From Cryomorphaceae bacterium BACL11 MAG-121001-bin54 (lineage in GTDB: Bacteria; Bacteroidota; Bacteroidia; Flavobacteriales; BACL11), in contig CAJJAH010000001.1 of the NCBI GenBank assembly GCA_905182255.1, forward strand, positions 186,001 to 250,000: a stretch of DNA of 64,000 nt. Direction: 5' to 3'. This document shows positions 18,435-26,701 of the stretch, in pieces. Positions within the stretch are counted from its first letter, which is position 1. Each line of letters begins with the position of its first letter. The position numbers and the translations under genes are program-made. The notes below the pieces were generated by a model, which was not told where the DNA came from, made no database searches, and worked only from the letters and a program-made list of their open reading frames with translations.

Positions 18435-19346
18435 ATGAGACCTTTACTTTTTACCTCTGTCGTTTTGCTTTTTTTATCTTCTTGTATTACATCCAACTAT
18501 GTGCATTACAGCGATCCTAATTATCTTGGTAGTGATGAATTTAGTAGTTATAATGATATTGCAACAGAACACATATCGGAAATAGAGCAAGTACAAGATA
18601 TAGACACAATAAATGATAATTATTACAACGAATATGATGTTGCTGATGATTATTATGATTATAGTTTTTCTTCAAGAATAAGAAGATTTCATAGGCCAAT
18701 GTACTACAGCAATTATTATGGTGGACTTTACACTGACTATTACTGGTATAATAACGATCCTTTCTATTGTGGAACAAGTATATATTACGGATACAATTGG
18801 AATTCTCCTTATTATTCATACTATTCTCCATATTACTATAACAACTATGTTGGCTATTACGCTTATGGATACAATAATTACTACCATAACACACCAACTT
18901 ATACCTATTTCAATACTAACAATAATAACCATACAACTGGACATAGAGGCTCATTATCATCACATTCTAGCGTAAGAGGAGTAAAAACAAATACAATTAT
19001 CCCTAATACTAATTTTAATAAATCCAACGTAAATATTAGGAATCAGAATACTTTTAAAAATAATGGTAATTCTCTTACAAAGAATACTTCAATAACAACA
19101 AAATCTTACAGAACTAATACAAGTATTAAAACAAACCCCAACAGAACAAATACTTATACCAAAACAAACAACTCTTTCACGGAAAAAACATCAACTAAGA
19201 CTAATACAAAAAAAAGAACTCGTTCATATACTACTCCAAAATCTAATTCCAATAACAGAAATTATAACTCAGGAAGTAGTAAATCTAATAACAGAAGCAG
19301 ATCCTCTGGAGGTTCAAATAGAAGAAGTGCTAAACCAAGAAAATAA
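18435..19346 (+). CDS. Tyr/Asn-rich low-complexity lipoprotein
   Basis: A lipoprotein signal (MRPLLFTSVVLLFLSSC, lipobox LSSC) starts a 303-aa protein; an ATG nine codons earlier gives a less typical signal. Residues ~80-165 are packed with Tyr and Asn (repeated YY, NYY, YYSYYSPYY), and the last ~130 are Asn/Thr/Ser/Lys-rich with short TNT/KTN repeats, ending in RRSAKPRK. It is likely anchored in the outer membrane. The composition suggests an unstructured or adhesive surface protein; function unknown. It lies 3 nt before the FadL-like gene, suggesting an operon. Confidence 0.83.
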   Translation: MRPLLFTSVVLLFLSSCITSNYVHYSDPNYLGSDEFSSYNDIATEHISEIEQVQDIDTINDNYYNEYDVADDYYDYSFSSRIRRFHRPMYYSNYYGGLYTDYYWYNNDPFYCGTSIYYGYNWNSPYYSYYSPYYYNNYVGYYAYGYNNYYHNTPTYTYFNTNNNNHTTGHRGSLSSHSSVRGVKTNTIIPNTNFNKSNVNIRNQNTFKNNGNSLTKNTSITTKSYRTNTSIKTNPNRTNTYTKTNNSFTEKTSTKTNTKKRTRSYTTPKSNSNNRNYNSGSSKSNNRSRSSGGSNRRSAKPRK

Positions 19347-19349
19347 CAA

Positions 19350-20807
19350 ATGAAAAAAGGATTATTAACCCTAACAATTATTGCATTAAGCAGTATTACT
19401 TTATTATCTCAGAACGAGATTGATGCTTTGCGTTTTTCTCAAGACGCAGCATTAGGCACAGCTCGCTTTACAGCAATGAGTGGTGCGTTTGGCTCTTTAG
19501 GTGGAGAGTTTTCAGCACTAAGTCTAAACCCCGCAGGAATTGGCATGTATCAATTTTCTGAATTTAGCTTTACTCCAAGTTTCAACTTAAATAGCACAAC
19601 TTCTTATTACGGAAGTAAAGAAAATGACTTCAAATCAGGGCTGAAAATAGGCAATATAGGAGTTGTTTTTTCTAGTCCTATGGAAAATTCAGAATGGAAA
19701 AGAATCAATTTTGCAATTGGCTGGAATCAATTAGCAAACTATAACAGTAACATGAGAATTCAAGGTGAAAATAATACATCCTCATTAGCTGATAATATAT
19801 TAGCGATTTCTCAAGGTAACTCTATTGATGAGTTAAATACATTTTATTCTGCACCTGCCTTCTGGACTGACTTAATTGATTTATCAGATAACAGCGTAGA
19901 CACAACAACTAATTGGTATGCTCATGATAACGGAAATTATATTTCTAACGTAAAAGGAAATTCTTCAAAAAATCAAGCTAAAAGCATAAATTCTTCAGGA
20001 GGAAAAAATGAGTTCATTTTCTCAATAGGGAGCTCATTTAACGAACAGTTATATTTAGGAGCTACAATAGGAATTCCCACATTAGATTATTATGAAAAAT
20101 CAACTTATAGCGAAACAAATTTTGAAGATACAATTAATGGTTTACAAGAATTTGTCCTTCAGGAAGAATTAAACGTTTATGGAGCTGGGCTAAATCTAAA
20201 AATAGGAGCAATACTCAGAGTGTCCGAAAAATTGAAGCTCGGCGCTGCCCTACACACTCCTACAGCTTATAGCATTGAAGAAACTTACAGCACAAGTTTA
20301 ACAACATATTTTATTGAAGAAAGTTTTACTGAACACTCTAACTCTAACTACTTTGAATACGATTTAATTACCCCTTGGAAAGCAATTTTAAGCGCATCAT
20401 CATTGTTAAGTAATAATATTCTATTAAGCGCTGACTATGAAATAGTTGATTACGCTTTTTCAAACATGAAATCGAGTCAATATACATTTACTGATGAGAA
20501 CAATATTATACAGGAATTATATACGAAAACTTCTAATATTCGTTTAGGTGCTGAGATAAATTTTAAACCTTTTATCATAAGATCTGGTTACTCAAAATAC
20601 GGAAGTGCATTTGCAAATAAAGATTACAGTAAAGAAAATTATAGCTTTGGATTAGGAATAAATAATGGCGGGTACTATTTGGATATTTCTTATGTATTAT
20701 CACAAGGAAACAGTGAACAGCTAATGTATAGTGAGGATTATATTGATCCTATTTCTATCGTAAATACAAATCATAATTTAGTATTTACCATAGGATTCAG
20801 GTATTAA
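19350..20807 (+). CDS. OmpP1/FadL family outer membrane protein
   Basis: Predicted outer-membrane beta-barrel transporter for hydrophobic compounds (485 aa). A signal peptide (MKKGLLTLTIIALSSITLLSQ) is followed by the family N-terminal pattern: DALRFSQDAALGTARFTAMSGAFGSLGGEFSALSLNPAG, in which the NPAG motif is characteristic. Alternating beta-strand patterns run to the C-terminal FTIGFRY with terminal aromatic. The substrate is unknown. It follows the Tyr/Asn-rich lipoprotein; the pair diverges from proS. Confidence 0.88.
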   Translation: MKKGLLTLTIIALSSITLLSQNEIDALRFSQDAALGTARFTAMSGAFGSLGGEFSALSLNPAGIGMYQFSEFSFTPSFNLNSTTSYYGSKENDFKSGLKIGNIGVVFSSPMENSEWKRINFAIGWNQLANYNSNMRIQGENNTSSLADNILAISQGNSIDELNTFYSAPAFWTDLIDLSDNSVDTTTNWYAHDNGNYISNVKGNSSKNQAKSINSSGGKNEFIFSIGSSFNEQLYLGATIGIPTLDYYEKSTYSETNFEDTINGLQEFVLQEELNVYGAGLNLKIGAILRVSEKLKLGAALHTPTAYSIEETYSTSLTTYFIEESFTEHSNSNYFEYDLITPWKAILSASSLLSNNILLSADYEIVDYAFSNMKSSQYTFTDENNIIQELYTKTSNIRLGAEINFKPFIIRSGYSKYGSAFANKDYSKENYSFGLGINNGGYYLDISYVLSQGNSEQLMYSEDYIDPISIVNTNHNLVFTIGFRY

Positions 20808-20983
20808 TCAATAATTTTTACGTAACTAATTTGCCGTAGAGAGTAGAATTGGATTTACCAAAAAAAGTCTTAAATTTACAATTACAGTTTTGTCCATTCA
20901 ATTGATTCAACATAACTATTCTAAACAAAAAAGAGCTTTAATAAAACCGGTGATGTGTTCTATTAAATTGGTAAATGTATCAT

Positions 20984-22603
20984 CTAATCATTTAGATGTT
21001 GCAGTCTAGATTTATTTTTCTTTATGTAACTCAACGAATATCCAGTCATTTTTACTATCTCATCATTTGATTTTTTACTACTAATTAAATTAAAAGCTAT
21101 CCTTTCTCTCTGAGCCTTAATATATTCTCCAGGTTTAAAACTAGAACTTAAATGATATATTGCTGCATGTTCTAAATTAAACACAGATTGAATAGAGTTA
21201 ACAGTCACAATATTTAAATTTTTATCAATATATTTTTTTATTTCAACCACTAACTCTTCATTTGTAAAAACAACTTTTTTATTTAATCTAAATTTAAAAA
21301 TAAAAACTAATGCTGCACAAACTATTATTAAAATTAGAATATAGATAAAATATAGGCTGTTTGGTGTATTTTTCAAATTCTTATAATTCAAGAACCCGAC
21401 AAATTTTTCAATATTTTTAAATTTATAAACACCATGAATACTTCCAATGCTTATTGATTTGTCATTTTTGTATATTGCACCTTTATTGAATTCATCAATT
21501 ATTACATTTGGGTAAAAATTATTTTCCTTTAGGTCAAGTATAGCAAGATCATTGTCCCCTGATAATACTAAAAAGTCGGATAGCTTTTCAATTGTATGAT
21601 ATTTTAAATTTAACTCAATTTTATTAATCTCTCGTACTTGCTTAGCATCATAATCAAAAACAATTAGAGTTGAATTATTTGTTAGAGCATATATCAAATT
21701 ACCAGAAGCAACAAGATCTTCCACTGAATCGTTAAACTTATACAAAACTTTTGTATCGTAATTATCAATATTTAAAGACTTTAAGAAGAACCCATCTGCA
21801 AAGAGAAACTCTTCTTCAAACTCATAACCATCTCTAAAATTTTTCCTTAAAGGAGCAATTCTTTTTTCTTTTAAATAAATTGGTTCAAAATCTTTAGATA
21901 ATAAATTGAATTTAAATATTCCTTTGTCAGATGTAACCAAATAATTATTTTGATTTAAATAAAAAATATCTCTTATATTTCCTATTTTTAATTTTAAATC
22001 AAGGTGAATGTTATTATTATAAATATGAAACTCATCATCACCTTTTAAATATAAGAGACCGCCATAGCATACAAAAGCTATAGTATCAAATTCTTTAATT
22101 TGCCCATCTACATAAGTAACCGATTTTATTTTTTTATCCTTGTAGAAAACCCCTCCGTATGAGCCAATGAAATTTTTTGATATTGACCTAACACTTTCAT
22201 AGGGTTTATAAGAATAATAATTTGACTTATAAATTAATAGATGACCTTTAGAAATTATGTATAAATAGTCATTAAAGTATAGAAAGTCCGTTACAGATTT
22301 AGAGTAAGATAATTGGATAGGAATCGGTGACTGCTTAAATCTTACATCAAATTTAATTGAATTAAAATATTTATCAACTGGACCTCTTATTTTTAAATTA
22401 TGCTTTACTAATTTCCTCCCATATTTAATAATGTACACCCCTTTATTGGTACTAAGATATACATTATTGTCAATAGAGAGAATATTATAAAAAACTTTTT
22501 CATTGTAGATTTTATCTATTTCATATTTATTGTCATCTAATGAGAAGCCTAACTTAGAAAATAAGAAAAAAAGAAAAAAAGAAAAGGTCTTGAATTTATA
22601 CAT
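20984..22603 (-). CDS. Membrane-spanning beta-propeller sensor with AraC-type DNA-binding domain
   Basis: One-component regulator by architecture (539 aa): signal peptide (1-21), a long periplasmic region (about 22-410) of beta-strand repeats of propeller type (VYLSTNKGVYII, NYLVTSDKGIFKFN, SIGSIHGVYKF), one membrane helix (about 415-437), and a cytoplasmic C-terminal helix-turn-helix region (about 452-535) with AraC-like IKAQRERIAFNLISSKKSNDEIVKMTGYS. This recalls SusR-type regulators that sense a periplasmic ligand and bind DNA directly. No histidine kinase or receiver motif is present. The ligand and targets are unknown. It lies 9 nt after the 127-aa gene and is probably co-transcribed. 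Confidence 0.75.
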   Translation of the reverse strand: MYKFKTFSFFLFFLFSKLGFSLDDNKYEIDKIYNEKVFYNILSIDNNVYLSTNKGVYIIKYGRKLVKHNLKIRGPVDKYFNSIKFDVRFKQSPIPIQLSYSKSVTDFLYFNDYLYIISKGHLLIYKSNYYSYKPYESVRSISKNFIGSYGGVFYKDKKIKSVTYVDGQIKEFDTIAFVCYGGLLYLKGDDEFHIYNNNIHLDLKLKIGNIRDIFYLNQNNYLVTSDKGIFKFNLLSKDFEPIYLKEKRIAPLRKNFRDGYEFEEEFLFADGFFLKSLNIDNYDTKVLYKFNDSVEDLVASGNLIYALTNNSTLIVFDYDAKQVREINKIELNLKYHTIEKLSDFLVLSGDNDLAILDLKENNFYPNVIIDEFNKGAIYKNDKSISIGSIHGVYKFKNIEKFVGFLNYKNLKNTPNSLYFIYILILIIVCAALVFIFKFRLNKKVVFTNEELVVEIKKYIDKNLNIVTVNSIQSVFNLEHAAIYHLSSSFKPGEYIKAQRERIAFNLISSKKSNDEIVKMTGYSLSYIKKNKSRLQHLND

Positions 22604-22612
22604 ATTAAATTT

Positions 22613-22996
22613 CTAGTAATATTTGCTTAAATATGTTCTCATTCTTCTTTTTAAAGAATTTGGAGTGCTATTTTGCAGGGTTGTTTCGTTATTATTTTCA
22701 AGGTAATTCCTTAATATAGTATCATTAAAAAGAACATGATATCTGTTTAAAAGCTCAACAACCCTTGAGTTTCTATAATCTTCGTCTAACTTAGTAAATA
22801 TTTTTTTTATTTTTGGATTTATAGATTTGTTTTTTGCTTCAATAATTTCCTCTTTTGCAATAAGATTTGTACCAACGCTTTTTCGTGAAATACTTTCTTT
22901 AATCCAAATATTATCTTCATATAAATAATTTATCAATTCGTTTATCTCTTTAATTTTTAAATTATCTTTTGTGCTAAAATCAAGTTTATTTTTCAT
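22613..22996 (-). CDS. Small uncharacterised protein paired with the regulator
   Basis: I do not recognise it. The 127-aa product is soluble, highly charged and predicted helical (KIKEINELINYLYEDNIW; IIEAKNKSINPKIKKIF), with a basic C-terminus (LKRRMRTYLSKYY) that could contact nucleic acid. No signal peptide or membrane segment. It is the first gene of a two-gene unit with the propeller/AraC regulator. A TATTTTTG promoter element precedes it by 22 nt. A short partner or target of the regulator is conceivable from position only. Confidence 0.65.
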   Translation of the reverse strand: MKNKLDFSTKDNLKIKEINELINYLYEDNIWIKESISRKSVGTNLIAKEEIIEAKNKSINPKIKKIFTKLDEDYRNSRVVELLNRYHVLFNDTILRNYLENNNETTLQNSTPNSLKRRMRTYLSKYY

Positions 22997-23018
22997 ATAG
23001 TATTGTATATTTATTTCA

Positions 23019-23026
23019 CAAAAATA
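23019..23026 (-). promoter_or_regulatory. Promoter -7 element of the 127-aa gene and regulator
   Basis: The minus strand reads TATTTTTG, 22 nt before the ATG at 22996. Confidence 0.5.
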
Positions 23027-23105
23027 GAGTTAACTATAAAATTCATAAATAAAAAAAGTAATTGTTTTTTTAAAAAAACATTGAAGAATCATTATACAAT
23101 CTAGT

Positions 23106-23144
23106 AAAATGACAATTATTTTTATTAAAATAAATTGTCATTTT
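23106..23144. repeat. 12-bp perfect inverted repeat, possible operator or hairpin
   Basis: AAAATGACAATT (23106-23117) and AATTGTCATTTT (23133-23144) are perfect inverted arms around 15 nt. It lies about 80 bp upstream of the 127-aa gene's promoter element. It could be an operator for a dimeric regulator or an AT-rich bidirectional terminator. Confidence 0.6.
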
Positions 23145-23541
23145 AATATACAAATTATCCTTTAAGCCAATAAATTATCTTTAAACATATATATGACGGA
23201 TATATGCAACATCTAAGGTCAAGCTCTAATCTCAAATAAAATTTACTATCTGCACATCTTCATATGCTAATCGACATCTCTAAATACTTTTGGAGTTAAT
23301 TGATTAAATCAAATTTCTCAGCAAAAAATCAGATGTATTAATTAATTATTATTAGAAATATAGTATTATTCTGAACGCACATGTTCCAACACTCAACATT
23401 GTAAATAACTCATAGTACTTAATGGAATAGTTAACGTTACCAGTAACACTTAAAAATCAATAACAGGAATTTATAATTTGAATAAGGAAGTTTTATAATC
23501 TAAAAATCGGATACAAAATTACTCAACCGCATCAGAATTCT

Positions 23542-25020
23542 CTAACCTTCTAAACTAATCATTGCTCGATTAAGTCCTGATTTAGCCTTTTGATGTATTC
23601 CTCTTTCATAGTCAAAGTCAGATAGAGATAAACATTTTTCAAAGTAGATTACTGCTTTTTTATAGTCATTTTTCTTTTCGTAAATCAAACCTATTTGTAA
23701 AGCAGACATAGGAGCATAGTAGTTTGAGGATTTTCTTCCTAGATCAAATGATTTTTGATATTTATCAATTACCTGTTCGTCAATATAATTCAGCTTTGAT
23801 TCAATACGAGCTAATCGATAATAATATTCATCAAAAAATCTATTATAGTCTGATAAATTATTTATACTAGTTAGCTCTAAATGTGCTTTATTATAATATC
23901 CCCCATCATAAAATAGTCTTGCTCTCAATAATTTTGGAGAATTAATATGATTTTTATCAGCCTCATTTAAAGCAACTTTATCCTCATCAATAAATGCTTC
24001 TCCTTCTGATTTTATTTTTTTCAAATAACTAATTTTTTTATTAGTATTTTCTTTTAAAAAAGCAATCCAAGCCAATTTTTGATAAGCTGACTTTATATAA
24101 TTATTTCCTTTAAAATTATTAAGAAATTGAATAAAGAACATTTCAGATTTCTCAAAATCCAATTTATACAAATAAGACATTCCTTGTAAATAATCCAAAT
24201 AATGAAAGTCATATTTCCCTTCAGAGACCGGACGATCTTCCAACACTTTAATGCATAATTCATTACTTCCTAACTCGTGATAAAGACGAGCTGCAGCAAA
24301 ATTTAACAAATAACTATCAGAATACTTATTTCCTATTTCATCTATTAAATAATTGTAAGCAACTTCATCATCAGTCATATTTAACTGCAAAAAAGTAATT
24401 AAAAATAAAATTTCTGAATGATAAATATCCAATTCTTCATCTTCCAACAAAGATCTTAACTCTGACAACCCAAGCTCTACACTTCCCTCCATACCTACTA
24501 AGCTTAATACCCATTGATATTTTTCAGGAACAGACCCAACCAAAGTATGTAATAATCCTAAGCCTTTTAAATTGAGCTTAAACTCAGGAAATTTCTCTTT
24601 ATTTTTTTCCAAAAGAGAATAAGCTTTCTGGATTTCATATGCAGCAGTTAAGTATTCATTAAACTTTAAGCGAGCAAAAGCCCATTGCAAATGCACTTCA
24701 GCTTGAGCGTATAAGTAATATGGAGAACTATCATCTCCATCTTTAATAAAATCAATTCTAGCTAATTTAAAAGCCTTTTTAGTTGTGAAAAAATCTTCTT
24801 CCTCACCAATGAGAATCGTTAAAAAATCAATATAATTATGATGCAAAAAAAGGATAGCATTATCAGGATATTCTATTTGTTCTATTTGAAGCAATTTATT
24901 AGCAGCTTCAAATTCCAAATTTATAATACAGGCGTACGATTGCTTCATTCTTTCGTTCATCTGAAATGATGCAAGCAAAGAGTTGGTTAAAAAAAGAAAT
25001 AGTAAAGTTAAAATTCTCAT
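23542..25020 (-). CDS. Exported TPR-repeat protein
   Basis: 492-aa protein with a signal peptide (MRILTLLFLFLTNSLLAS) and tetratricopeptide-like helical repeats along its length; the clearest are YNKAHLELTSI and the C-terminal NYYAPMSALQIGLIYEKKNDYKKAVIYFEKCLSL. The middle (YLYAQAEVHLQWAFARLKFNEYLTAAYEIQKAY...LVGSVPEKYQWVLSLVGMEGSVELGL) resembles conserved Bacteroidota TPR proteins of unknown role. It is probably periplasmic and acts as a protein-binding scaffold. A terminator of the zinc-ribbon gene lies just upstream. Confidence 0.8.
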   Translation of the reverse strand: MRILTLLFLFLTNSLLASFQMNERMKQSYACIINLEFEAANKLLQIEQIEYPDNAILFLHHNYIDFLTILIGEEEDFFTTKKAFKLARIDFIKDGDDSSPYYLYAQAEVHLQWAFARLKFNEYLTAAYEIQKAYSLLEKNKEKFPEFKLNLKGLGLLHTLVGSVPEKYQWVLSLVGMEGSVELGLSELRSLLEDEELDIYHSEILFLITFLQLNMTDDEVAYNYLIDEIGNKYSDSYLLNFAAARLYHELGSNELCIKVLEDRPVSEGKYDFHYLDYLQGMSYLYKLDFEKSEMFFIQFLNNFKGNNYIKSAYQKLAWIAFLKENTNKKISYLKKIKSEGEAFIDEDKVALNEADKNHINSPKLLRARLFYDGGYYNKAHLELTSINNLSDYNRFFDEYYYRLARIESKLNYIDEQVIDKYQKSFDLGRKSSNYYAPMSALQIGLIYEKKNDYKKAVIYFEKCLSLSDFDYERGIHQKAKSGLNRAMISLEG

Positions 25021-25023
25021 TGT

Positions 25024-25059
25024 ATAAAAAAAGGGACTCCAAAAATATGAAATCCCTTT
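25024..25059 (-). terminator. Terminator downstream of the zinc-ribbon gene
   Basis: On the minus strand AAAGGGA and TCCCTTT form a stem around a 16-nt loop, followed by a T-run. Confidence 0.75.
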
Positions 25060-25078
25060 AAATTAAGTTAGTTTATCA

Positions 25079-25840
25079 CTAAGCTTGTTGCTCTTGAAAT
25101 ATATTTGAATCAACCATGATTCTACCACAATGTTCACAAACAATTATTTTTTTATGCATTTGAATATCTAATTGCCTTTGTGGTGGGATTTGACTAAAGC
25201 AACCTCCACAAGCATCACGCTCAACAGAAACAACTGCTAAACCATTAGATAATTTACTTCTAATTCTCTTGTAAGCGTTTAATAATCTGTCTTCAATTAC
25301 TTTTTCTGCTTTTGCAGAATCTTTCATTAGAGCAACTTCTTCTTTTTCAGTTTCTTTGATTATTTCATCAAGTTCACTTTGCTTTATTTTTAATTCTTCC
25401 TGTTTTTCAGTAATTTGAGCTGTACAGGCATTGATAATTTCAGTCTTGTGCAAAACATTAGCTTCATTTTGAACTTTATTCTTTTCTGCTATCTGAATTT
25501 CTAAGTTTTGAAACTCTACTTCTTTTGTTAGAGAAGTAAATTCACGATTATTCTTGATATTTTTTAATTGCTTTTCATACTTTTCAATAGCATCTGTAGC
25601 CAACTCAACAGTATTTTTATTAGCTATAATATTACCATTAATGATTATTAACTCCTCATTAAATTTCTCTAATCTAGTATTTAATCCTTCCATTAAATCT
25701 TCTAGATCTTCAATCTCCAAAGGCAATTCACCCCTGATAATTCTAATTTTATCAACCTCAGTATCTATTACTTGAAGTTGGTGTAAAGCTTTCAATTTAT
25801 CTTCAACGGAAGTTGTATTTTTTTTAGTTGTTTTTGCCAT
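25079..25840 (-). CDS. Coiled-coil C4-type zinc-ribbon protein (CT398-like)
   Basis: 253-aa cytoplasmic protein: a long coiled coil (about 15-185, Glu/Lys/Leu heptads) followed by a zinc ribbon with CGGC (Cys211, Cys214) and CEHC (Cys235, Cys238). This matches the CT398/zf-RING_7 family, often adjacent to Nif3-like genes, as here: its ATG touches the Nif3 stop. The family is proposed to help macromolecular trafficking or binding, but its role is unsettled. Confidence 0.88.
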   Translation of the reverse strand: MAKTTKKNTTSVEDKLKALHQLQVIDTEVDKIRIIRGELPLEIEDLEDLMEGLNTRLEKFNEELIIINGNIIANKNTVELATDAIEKYEKQLKNIKNNREFTSLTKEVEFQNLEIQIAEKNKVQNEANVLHKTEIINACTAQITEKQEELKIKQSELDEIIKETEKEEVALMKDSAKAEKVIEDRLLNAYKRIRSKLSNGLAVVSVERDACGGCFSQIPPQRQLDIQMHKKIIVCEHCGRIMVDSNIFQEQQA

Positions 25841-26628
25841 TATAAGTACTTTATCGGATTTGTATTCACTTTTGATAATCGGACGGCAAATTTAGTAAAA
25901 TTTTTGACAAGCAAATCATAAATCAAATCCTTTGTAAATTGCTCACTTTCATAGTGCCCTATATCTGCAATAACAATCTTATTTTCAGCATCAAAAAACT
26001 CATGATATTTAAAATCAGCAGTTATAAAAATATCCGCATTTGCATCTATTGCATTTTTTAATAAGAAACTGCCGCTACCCCCGCAAACTGCAACCGTTTT
26101 AATCATTCTCTTTAGTAAAGGAGTATGCTTCACGCAATCTGTTTGCATGTTCAGTTTTAAATTTTCAAGAAATACCTGCTCATCAATAGCTATATTCAGA
26201 TCACCAATAATACCTGAGCCTACCAAAGCTGTAGTTAAATCTTTTTTTGGCAACAAAACCTTACAGTTTTTTAACATTAATTTTTCTGCAATTTTAGCAT
26301 TTACACCATTATGCACATTATCCAAATTGGTGTGAATTGCATATATAGCAATGTCATTCTTTATCGCTTTTATAACAGTTCGCTCAATATAATTAGATCC
26401 ATTTAACTTCTTAATTCCACTAAAAATAATAGGATGATGAGCGATTACTAAATTACAACCAGTTTCTATTGCTTCATTAATTACATCTTCTGTACAATCT
26501 AAAGTAACAAGGGTAGACTTAACTAATGTATCAGGATTTCCAATAATTAGACCGCTATTATCATAGGTTTCTTGATACTCTAATGGAGCAAAAGATTCCA
26601 AAAAACTAGTTATTTGTTTTATTTTCAT
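25840..26628 (-). CDS. Nif3-like dinuclear metal centre protein
   Basis: 262-aa Nif3/YbgI family protein (annotated in places as a GTP cyclohydrolase I type 2 homologue; true activity uncertain). Metal-binding motifs are visible: IAHHPIIF, HTNLDN, and the C-terminal DIGHYESEQ. This is the compact form; many Bacteroidota homologues are ~365 aa with a central PII-like insertion that is missing here. It is co-transcribed with the zinc-ribbon gene (1-nt overlap) and diverges from lpxK. Confidence 0.92.
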   Translation of the reverse strand: MKIKQITSFLESFAPLEYQETYDNSGLIIGNPDTLVKSTLVTLDCTEDVINEAIETGCNLVIAHHPIIFSGIKKLNGSNYIERTVIKAIKNDIAIYAIHTNLDNVHNGVNAKIAEKLMLKNCKVLLPKKDLTTALVGSGIIGDLNIAIDEQVFLENLKLNMQTDCVKHTPLLKRMIKTVAVCGGSGSFLLKNAIDANADIFITADFKYHEFFDAENKIVIADIGHYESEQFTKDLIYDLLVKNFTKFAVRLSKVNTNPIKYL

Positions 26629-26632
26629 TTTT

Positions 26633-26640
26633 CAAAAATA
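26633..26640 (-). promoter_or_regulatory. Promoter -7 element of the Nif3-like gene
   Basis: The minus strand reads TATTTTTG, 4 nt before the ATG (26628), so the message would be leaderless. Confidence 0.5.
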
Positions 26641-26687
26641 CAAAACCAAATCTATTCATCAATTTCTAATATCTTAAATCTAAATCT

Positions 26688-26695
26688 TATATTTG
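26688..26695 (+). promoter_or_regulatory. Promoter -7 element of lpxK
   Basis: TATATTTG ends 6 nt before ATG 26702; a leaderless or nearly leaderless transcript is expected. Confidence 0.5.
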
Positions 26696-26701
26696 CTGAA
26701 G

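Larger units (their letters stand above)
22997..23541. other. 545-bp gene-free, AT-rich region
   Basis: No open frame with coding character, no tRNA and no recognisable remnant in six frames. It contains the promoter of the 127-aa gene at its left end and a 12-bp inverted repeat at 23106-23144. The remaining 400 bp show nothing I can name. Confidence 0.6.

Noticed and set aside
18541-18975. Open frames on both strands across the Tyr/Asn-rich lipoprotein gene
   Set aside because: They are low-complexity shadows of repeated TAT/AAT codons, with no start signal or family match.
20981-20998. CATCTAA/TTAGATG hairpin at the 3' end of the regulator gene as a terminator
   Set aside because: No T-run follows on the minus strand, and the dyad overlaps the stop codon; too weak to call.
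22997-23541. Degraded insertion sequence in the gene-free region
   Set aside because: No transposase remnant in six frames, no target duplication, and the single inverted repeat is internal.
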